From Segatella copri (GTDB taxonomy: Bacteria > Bacteroidota > Bacteroidia > Bacteroidales > Bacteroidaceae), in NCBI RefSeq assembly GCF_949820605.1, contig NZ_CATKVU010000006.1:124001-188000 (forward strand): a stretch of 64,000 bases of DNA. Direction: 5' to 3'. This document shows positions 52,662 to 64,000 of the stretch, one piece after another. The position numbers and the translations under genes were made by a program. The notes under the pieces are model-generated. The model worked only from the letters and a program-made list of their open reading frames with translations. It ran no database searches and was not told the DNA's origin. Within the stretch, counting starts at the first letter, position 1; every line of letters begins with the position of its first letter.

Positions 52662-52960
52662 AAATAGAAAACTTATTATCAGCTGCACCTGAATAATTCC
52701 ATTGGTAGCATATAACGTATAGTAAGATTTCAAAATTATCTTGGACGTGACAAAGTGTATTCCACTACTGGCTTGTATAGGATGTTTCAGGAGTTCAGGA
52801 CTGTTTGACTGAGTAGCTCGTACTGCACCAACACCGTTTCCCTTATGTATGTGTTCAGTAGTTTTTTGGGTCCGTATAGGTGCATTGGACATAAAACGTA
52901 ATTGCATGTATGGTTGAAATAAATCCATTATGTATTTAGCGTTATTAATTTTTTAAAGTC

Positions 52961-58391
<5,431 letters not shown>

Positions 58392-58401
58392 CCAAATAGT
58401 C

Positions 58402-58425
58402 CTCACTCTGAGAAATCAGAGTGAG
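58402..58425 (+). promoter_or_regulatory. Intercistronic stem-loop with a GAAA tetraloop
   Basis: CTCACTCTGA (58402-58411) and TCAGAGTGAG (58416-58425) form a perfect 10-bp stem closed by GAAA. It lies 10 bp after the galactosidase stop. No U-tract follows, so it is better read as an mRNA stability or processing element than a terminator. Confidence 0.6.
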
Positions 58426-58461
58426 ACTGCAATCTATAACATCATTAAATATCAAACAAAA

Positions 58462-59910
58462 ATGAAAAAGAAATTATTCATTACACTCTTGTTGGTGGGT
58501 ACTACAGCACTGACAACTTTGGGACAGAGTAGCAAGAACGGAGTGAAACCTATTCTCCCGGTTCCGAGTCAAGCACAGGTTGAATGGCAGAAGATGGAGA
58601 CCTATGCTTTCATCCATTTCGGATTGAATACATTCAATGATAAGGAATGGGGATATGGTGATTCTGACGTCAAGACCTTTAATCCAAAGAAATTAGACTG
58701 TGAGCAGTGGGCAAGAACTCTTGTCGCTGCTGGCATGAAAGGGGTCATCATTACAGCAAAACACCATGACGGTTTCTGTCTGTGGCCAACTCATACTACC
58801 GACTACTGTATCCGTAACTCTCCGTACAAAGACGGTAAAGGTGATCTTGTTGGAGAACTCTCAAAAGCTTGCAAGAAGTATGGTTTGAAATTCGGCGTAT
58901 ATCTCTCACCATGGGATAGAAATCAGACAAGCTATGGTTCCAAATATTACGTAGAGTATTATAAGCGACAGCTCAAAGAGTTGCTTAGTAACTATGGTGA
59001 TATTTTCGAGGTTTGGTTTGATGGTGCCAATGGTGGTGACGGATGGTATGGCGGTGCAGCAGAGAAGCGAACCATTGACCGCAAGAATTACTATGAGTTT
59101 GACAAACTGTATCAGATTGTTGACAGCTTGCAGCCTAATGCCATCATCTTTGGCGATGGTGGTCCTGGATGCCGATGGGTAGGCAATGAGAATGGATTTG
59201 CAGGTGAAACCAACTGGGCAATGATTCCTTCAAATACAGTTTATCCTGGTTACGACAAGCCAAAGCAACTGCAGTTCGGTTGGGAGAATGGTGATCAATG
59301 GACACCTGCAGAATGCGATGTATCTATCAGACCGGGATGGTTCTATCATGAAAAAGAAGACAGTAAGGTAAAAACCGTTGATCAGTTATGTGACCTTTAT
59401 TACAGAAGTGTGGGACACAATGCAACATTCCTGCTCAACTTCCCTGTTGATAGAGACGGACTGATACATCCAATAGACTCTGCCAATGCAGTTAACTTCC
59501 ACAAGAGAATCCTGCAGGAGATGTCTGTAAATGTCCTTAAAGGTGTTACTCCTAAAGTGGACAGCCAGCAAGGTAAGAATGTCGGTAAAAACGTTAATGA
59601 CGGAAAATACGACACATTCTGGGCCTCTAAAAAGGTTAAGGGTGCAAGCATTGAGTTCCGTCTTGGTAAAGAGCGAGAAATATCTCGACTTTTGCTTCAG
59701 GAGTATATTCCTTTAGGACAGCGTGTGAAAGCATTCACTGTATATTATCTTCAGGGCAAGAACTGGGTAAAGCTCAGTCAAAAGGAAGAGACAACCACAA
59801 TCGGTTACAAGCGTATCCTGCGATTTGACAAGGTAAAGACCAATGGTCTTCGCATTGTATTCGATGATGCCAAGGGTACACCATGTATTAATAATGTTGC
59901 AGCTTTCTAA
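58462..59910 (+). CDS. GH29 alpha-L-fucosidase with discoidin-like C-terminal domain
   Basis: The 482-aa enzyme has a signal peptide (KKKLFITLLLVGTTALTTLG), a TIM barrel with YAFIHFGLNTFND, ITAKHHDGFCLWP, VYLSPWDRN and the nucleophile Asp in IFEVWFDGANG (about residue 188), and a C-terminal F5/8-type region (from about residue 365: VGKNVNDGKYDTFWAS, EYIPLGQRVKAFTVYY). It removes alpha-linked fucose from glycans, so the pair with GH2 suits fucosylated galactosides such as mucin O-glycans or milk oligosaccharides. The product could enter by the FucP-like importer at 38284. Confidence 0.93.
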   Translation: MKKKLFITLLLVGTTALTTLGQSSKNGVKPILPVPSQAQVEWQKMETYAFIHFGLNTFNDKEWGYGDSDVKTFNPKKLDCEQWARTLVAAGMKGVIITAKHHDGFCLWPTHTTDYCIRNSPYKDGKGDLVGELSKACKKYGLKFGVYLSPWDRNQTSYGSKYYVEYYKRQLKELLSNYGDIFEVWFDGANGGDGWYGGAAEKRTIDRKNYYEFDKLYQIVDSLQPNAIIFGDGGPGCRWVGNENGFAGETNWAMIPSNTVYPGYDKPKQLQFGWENGDQWTPAECDVSIRPGWFYHEKEDSKVKTVDQLCDLYYRSVGHNATFLLNFPVDRDGLIHPIDSANAVNFHKRILQEMSVNVLKGVTPKVDSQQGKNVGKNVNDGKYDTFWASKKVKGASIEFRLGKEREISRLLLQEYIPLGQRVKAFTVYYLQGKNWVKLSQKEETTTIGYKRILRFDKVKTNGLRIVFDDAKGTPCINNVAAF

Positions 59911-59933
59911 CATTATATAAAACTATTCATTTT

Positions 59934-59971
59934 TGTCCGCAATTCCAAGAATTTGGTTTTGCGGACATTTT
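59934..59971. terminator. Terminator between convergent GH29 and SusD genes
   Basis: TGTCCGCAA (59934-59942) pairs with TTGCGGACA (59959-59967), followed by TTTTG; the left side is preceded by TTTTT of ATTTTTG. It can end transcription from both sides. It lies 24 bp after the fucosidase stop. The remaining 390 bp up to the SusD stop (60364) show nothing recognisable. Confidence 0.75.
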
Positions 59972-60363
59972 GTTATTAGGCAAGTTCTCAATAGAAGCGA
60001 ACAAATCAGAGCTTTATGGTGTGTTAAAAAATGGCTGGAAAACAACAAATAGTTTATTGCTAACTATTAAGAAATAGGAACTTGAATTAAAATGGAATTG
60101 ATAGTAACGTATCAGTTCTCAAATAATAGGAAGTAGACCAATTTACAGAAGGTCCTTTTTAGTTATAGCCAAGACAGCACAAAGGCTTACGCAATACCGA
60201 AACATCAAAAGTTCCAATTTGCTGTGCAATGATGATGCGCTCACCTTGGCAGTCTTGGCAGGGCAGACTAAAATATGAGCAATTATAATTTGTCAGCCCA
60301 TGATCCTGAACCCTTATTACCTTAAAATGATTTCATGTGAATGAAAAGCTTATGGCAACTATA

Positions 60364-61980
60364 TCAATAACTTGGATTCTGTTTTAATTTCTTGTTTAAA
60401 TCCAGACATCTTTGTGGTATTGGGAAAACCGTTGTAAACCCGGTAGACTCCTTTTCTAATGGAGTTCTTTGATCATATGCCTTGGTATATTTGCCAAAAC
60501 GGATGAGATCTTGACGTCTCCAACCTTCCCAAACCAATTCCAGCAGACGCTCCTTTAGAATGTTGTCCAAATTGGCTTCCACATGAGGCATTCCTACTCG
60601 GTCTCTTATAGCGTTCAGCTCTATTGAACCATCCTCGCCATTGCGAACTTTCGCCTCGGCTTCCATCAACAGCGCGTCACCATATCTGAAAAGGACGATA
60701 TCGTTGTCAACCTGCCGTCCGTCCGAATAGGCGGTTCGGTCAACCTCGTATTTGCCTACACGGGCACCTGCCGTTTGTTTATACGGACTGTCACTTAGAT
60801 TCAGCTTCAATTCCAGTGGCATATACACCAAAGGCTTTCCGTTGTCTAGATATATCTTCTTTCCGTCAACAAGCACGGTATCTGCATAGAAGTTTATCTT
60901 GAATCTATTGTCAACATGATCAGTTCCGTAACCGAAAGCCTTGACGGTTGAAATAGTTGCACATGTGCCGTTTTCAGAAGAACCACCATAAGCTCCACCA
61001 TGTTTGTAGTGGCGTGAGCGGTAAAGATAGTGGTATTCGTTCAAATATAAGTTCTTGTCCAAAGGGATTGTGAAGATGTTCTCCTTGGAATTTTCATTAT
61101 GAACCGCAAAGTTCGATGCGTAGTCGCTCTCCAACTCATAGCCTTCTTGCCGCAGTTGTTCGCAATACCAGATGCAGGTTTCCCAAGCGTTCTTTTTCTC
61201 GCCATTCACATTGAAGTAAATGCTTTTCCCGTCCTGACGCTTGCCGTCGGTCCAGTTATCATCCGTATATATTTCCGCATTCAAGGCAAGCTTTGCAAGC
61301 AGGAAGTTTGCGACCGGGCGTGTCACACGTCCGTAATAGTTCCCCTCCTTGTTGGAATGCTCATCGGCGAGCTGTGGGGCAACATCCTGCAACTCGTCAA
61401 CAATAAACTTGAATACTTCACTTCTTTCGCTTTGCGTTACCTGCTCCAATTTCACGTCGTATGATGTCACGATAGGAACACGCCCGAACATATCCATCGC
61501 ATAATAGTAGAACAAGGCTCGTACAGCTCTTACCTCTGCCGTGAAATCTCTTGTCTGTTCTGCAGAAAGCAGACTCTTATGGCTGTCAATGATAGAAAGC
61601 GACTGGTTAGATATAACTATTACCTTGAAGAGATATTTCCATACATTATATAAATTAATATCATTGGCATTCCAGTTGTGCTGATACATGTTCTCCCACA
61701 AACCGCCATCATACCAGTCTCCACCACGGATAGGAATCATTGCCTCGTCAGTGGTCAAGGTATTGTAGTCGCAAATACCCCGGCAAGTTCCCTGAAGCCC
61801 TTCCGACTCCTGATTGCTCCCTATGTAGTTGTACAGGGAAGCTACTGCGTTTTTGTATATATTATCAGCATTGTTGTAGATTGCCTCCTGGTCCAGCTGG
61901 TCTTTGGGATGCTCATCCAGACAGCTGCTGAAACAAAGCATTAACGGGGCTGCTAATATGCATTTAATAATAGTCTTCAT
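60364..61980 (-). CDS. SusD/RagB family glycan-binding lipoprotein
   Basis: The 538-aa protein starts with a lipoprotein signal (KCILAAPLMLCFSSCLDE; Cys near residue 20) and has the SusD pattern. This includes ATVASLY-type helix NAVASLYNYIG, an early TTDEAM motif, AEVRAVRALFYYYAMDMFGRVP, the TPR-like core, and the C-terminal IRDRVGMP, ERLLELVWEGWRRQDLIRFGK and VFPIPQRCLDLNKKLKQN. It sits on the cell surface on top of SusC. It follows the SusC gene by 12 bp and is convergent to the GH2/GH29 genes. Confidence 0.95.
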   Translation of the reverse strand: MKTIIKCILAAPLMLCFSSCLDEHPKDQLDQEAIYNNADNIYKNAVASLYNYIGSNQESEGLQGTCRGICDYNTLTTDEAMIPIRGGDWYDGGLWENMYQHNWNANDINLYNVWKYLFKVIVISNQSLSIIDSHKSLLSAEQTRDFTAEVRAVRALFYYYAMDMFGRVPIVTSYDVKLEQVTQSERSEVFKFIVDELQDVAPQLADEHSNKEGNYYGRVTRPVANFLLAKLALNAEIYTDDNWTDGKRQDGKSIYFNVNGEKKNAWETCIWYCEQLRQEGYELESDYASNFAVHNENSKENIFTIPLDKNLYLNEYHYLYRSRHYKHGGAYGGSSENGTCATISTVKAFGYGTDHVDNRFKINFYADTVLVDGKKIYLDNGKPLVYMPLELKLNLSDSPYKQTAGARVGKYEVDRTAYSDGRQVDNDIVLFRYGDALLMEAEAKVRNGEDGSIELNAIRDRVGMPHVEANLDNILKERLLELVWEGWRRQDLIRFGKYTKAYDQRTPLEKESTGFTTVFPIPQRCLDLNKKLKQNPSY

Positions 61981-61992
61981 ACTCTTTTCGTT

Positions 61993-64000
61993 TTAAAATT
62001 GTACACTCAGTCCCAATGAGTAAGTACGGTATAATGGATAGTTGCGCTTGTCGTCAATACCCATCGTACTGTTGACAACATAGCTATTTATCATTGGTGT
62101 CAAACCTTTATATCCGGTGATTGTTCCAATGTTGCTAATGTTGCATGATACACGCAAGGAACGAATAAGCTTGCTCCTCAAAGGCACATTGTAGCCTATT
62201 GTCAGATGCTCGAAGTTCAGGTAGTCACCTTTTTCAAGCCAGTAGTCAGAGACTCTCTGGTCTATGATGTTCTTCTTTGGAGCATCCTTAAAGACATTGT
62301 AGTCTGGGAAGCAAGCCATGCTTGTGTAAGCCAGTCCTGTTCCGTTGAAAATCTTGTGCCCGAATGCTCCATTCATCTGTATGGAGACATAGTAATTCTT
62401 GTATCTGAAACTGATGTTTGAGCCAAGGATCACCTTTGGTGTGGCTTGTCCTGCAATGTATCGGTCGCCTCCGTCGCTCAAATCCACCTTGCCATTATGA
62501 TCAAGGTCCTCTATGTCGTAAGAATAGCTGCCGTTCTCGTTCTTGACAAGTCCCTTGCAATGGGGTAGGTAGAAAACGCCAAGCGGCTGTCCAACTATCT
62601 GATAGACCACGTTGTTGTCGCCGCCATTTTGACCAGCACCATCCAATGATCCAATAGCGGTGATGTTCGCTGCCGACATGTTCATTCCATTGTAATCACC
62701 ACTTAGCGAGATAAGTTTGTTGCTTTGAAACGACAGATTCATATTGATGTTAAGATCCATGTCCTTCTTGCTTATTGGCTGCACGGACAAGCCCAGCTCA
62801 AATCCGCGGTTTGACATTGAACCGATGTTTGCCAGCAATGTATTGTATGCGAATGGTGGAACCGGAACCTCATAGGCATAGAGCATGTCGGTGGTCTTGG
62901 AATAGTAATACTCCGCTGTAAGCATAAGCCTGTTGGCAAAGAGACCAATGTCCGCACCGAGGTTAAACGTTGTCTTCGTTTCCCACTTCAAGTCAGGATT
63001 GTTGTTTCTTACCATACCAAGGGTTACTGTCGGAGAATTCTTAATCGGAACAATGCCTGTCTGCCTTACAGTATTCATGGTTGTGTAGGCTGTGATACCG
63101 CCAAGATTGCCGGCCTGTCCCAGACCCGTGCGGAGTTTTAGCACTGACAGCGGTTTTATGTTGGCAAGGAAGCTTTCCTTCTTCATGTCCCAAGTGAATG
63201 ATACAGATGGGAAGAATCCCCATGTGTTGTTGTCACCAACCATTGACGATCCGGCACCGCGTGCATTAACTGCTAAGGTATATCTGTCAAGCAGATTATA
63301 AGTGATGCTTCCCATTACAGAAGCCAGAGACTGGTCTTCGTAAGTGCTTTCTGTTCCACCATACGGACGGGCTGCCGTCGCACCGAGATTGTCGTAATGA
63401 AAATCGTTTGTAGGTATGCCCTTGGCATACACCCAGAAAGCTGTTTTTCTCAGCTTTCTGTATTCACTGCTTACTCCAGCAGAGACCTTATGTATGCCGA
63501 ACCTTTTGTTGAAATCAAGAGATACATTGCCAAGCCATTCCTCTTTCTTGAACTCACCACGGTACACGTTGCCTTGTGCCCATACCCATGTCGGACAGAA
63601 TTGTCCGTTTTCGGTAGAGCCATACAGGTAAGAGCCGAAGGTGGATACACGCCAGTTCTTATTGAAATCGTAGCTCAGCTTTATGTGCGCGTCAAAGTTC
63701 AAATCCTTGGAGTCGTTTTTCTCTTCAAGCAATATCCCGGGTGGGTTGACATGCGTTGCAGATTCGTTTTTCAGCCAGTTCCCATGCTCGTCAGTACCAG
63801 CAGGGAAAGTTGGGTTCTGGCATGCTGCGGAATAGAACAGCATCTGCGTATCAAAGATGTCATGGTTCTTGAATGAAGAGCCGAAAACTCCGAATTCTCC
63901 GGTTAGTCTGTCATTGAAGGCTTTCTGGGTTACATCAACTTTGGCAACAAAAACGTTATAGTCCATCTTCTTGATGATGGTGTTGTGGTCCATTACTCCG
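61993..64000 (-). CDS. SusC-like TonB-linked outer membrane transporter, 3' part
   Basis: The frame is open to the right edge of the window; the visible 668 codons are the C-terminal two thirds of a SusC protein. Landmarks are IKPLSVLKLRTGLGQAGN, TTDMLYAYEVPVPPFAYNTLLANIGSM, NRGFELGLSVQPI, the 'YSYDIEDLDHNGKVDLSDGGDRY' region (in part), and a barrel ending TYSLGLSVQF. It imports oligosaccharides caught by SusD. The N-terminal carboxypeptidase-like and plug domains lie outside the window. Confidence 0.95.
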   Translation of the reverse strand, partial: GVMDHNTIIKKMDYNVFVAKVDVTQKAFNDRLTGEFGVFGSSFKNHDIFDTQMLFYSAACQNPTFPAGTDEHGNWLKNESATHVNPPGILLEEKNDSKDLNFDAHIKLSYDFNKNWRVSTFGSYLYGSTENGQFCPTWVWAQGNVYRGEFKKEEWLGNVSLDFNKRFGIHKVSAGVSSEYRKLRKTAFWVYAKGIPTNDFHYDNLGATAARPYGGTESTYEDQSLASVMGSITYNLLDRYTLAVNARGAGSSMVGDNNTWGFFPSVSFTWDMKKESFLANIKPLSVLKLRTGLGQAGNLGGITAYTTMNTVRQTGIVPIKNSPTVTLGMVRNNNPDLKWETKTTFNLGADIGLFANRLMLTAEYYYSKTTDMLYAYEVPVPPFAYNTLLANIGSMSNRGFELGLSVQPISKKDMDLNINMNLSFQSNKLISLSGDYNGMNMSAANITAIGSLDGAGQNGGDNNVVYQIVGQPLGVFYLPHCKGLVKNENGSYSYDIEDLDHNGKVDLSDGGDRYIAGQATPKVILGSNISFRYKNYYVSIQMNGAFGHKIFNGTGLAYTSMACFPDYNVFKDAPKKNIIDQRVSDYWLEKGDYLNFEHLTIGYNVPLRSKLIRSLRVSCNISNIGTITGYKGLTPMINSYVVNSTMGIDDKRNYPLYRTYSLGLSVQF

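Larger units (their letters stand above)
52160..52960. other. Intergenic region of 800 bp
   Basis: This gap holds one clear promoter (TTTG 52453-52456, TATCTTTG 52478-52485) and a possible 47-codon frame. I see no regulator gene, no strong terminator and no known RNA. A 115-codon frame on the minus strand (52581-52928) has no recognisable features and is left out. The stretch before 52470 looks like degenerate DNA. Confidence 0.4.

Noticed and set aside
52581..52928. 115-codon open frame on the - strand in the gap before the TonB receptor
   Set aside because: No family features, no good ribosome-binding site and odd composition; could be a remnant but is not supported.

Overview
The window is chromosomal DNA of a Bacteroidales bacterium, most likely Prevotella/Segatella (P. 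copri-like). The signs are a SusC/SusD polysaccharide utilization locus, a VapE/HU/DUF4248/'smalltalk'/amidase cassette of the kind found beside Bacteroidales capsule loci, promoters with the Bacteroidetes -7 box TAnnTTTG, and IS66 and IS982 elements. No tRNA, rRNA or CRISPR array was recognised.

Layout. (1) 0-8.7 kb is accessory DNA: a PLD-like gene remnant, two orphan genes, then a PD-(D/E)XK-like nuclease, a metallo-beta-lactamase-fold protein, a membrane protein and a HEPN-domain gene. The HEPN gene is cut in two by a complete IS66 element with an 8-bp target duplication. (2) 8.8-20.8 kb is a capsule/exopolysaccharide cluster: manC, GT14, Wzx flippase, acetyltransferase, two Caps_synth-type transferases, Wzy-like polymerase, GT4s, a second acetyltransferase, a DUF6492 protein and a truncated acyltransferase. 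Three of these genes carry G7-G8 tracts. In two of them the present G8 tract puts the gene in an altered state that a G7 tract would restore. (3) 20.8-26.2 kb holds an IS66 relic and the minus-strand cassette VapE, DUF4248, HU-like, smalltalk, amidase. (4) 26.5-27.6 kb is a second, nearly identical manC. (5) 27.6-34.8 kb is an AT-rich, mostly overlapping operon: an AbiGi-like protein, MBL, trypsin-like protease, small middle component and SMC/RecN-like ABC ATPase. It resembles an ABC-three-component conflict system. (6) 34.8-39.5 kb has a WecG/TagA transferase, an NTP_transf_5 protein, a cytidylyltransferase-GHMP kinase fusion and a FucP-like transporter. (7) 39.6-46.3 kb has a KAP NTPase stump, IS982, a GT4 tail, three orphan genes and a Septu-like ATPase plus HNH pair. 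(8) 46.6-50.6 kb is a decayed second copy of the WecG/NTP_transf_5/FucP block followed by gene debris. (9) 50.6-52.2 kb is an SF2 helicase with WG repeats. (10) 53-64 kb is a glycan utilization locus: TonB receptor, GH2 beta-galactosidase, GH29 alpha-L-fucosidase, and convergent SusD and SusC (cut by the window edge).

How it fits together. Capsule modules alternate with defence-type modules, and duplicated genes (manC twice, WecG/NTP_transf_5 twice) form long direct repeats that could recombine. An undescribed-looking repeat of about 140-170 bp occurs three times. Its hairpins keep pairing although their sequences change, so it may act as RNA. One copy lies inside a protein gene without breaking its reading frame. 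The best candidates for new biology are the homopolymer-controlled capsule genes, this repeat family, and the two metallo-beta-lactamase-containing gene clusters.
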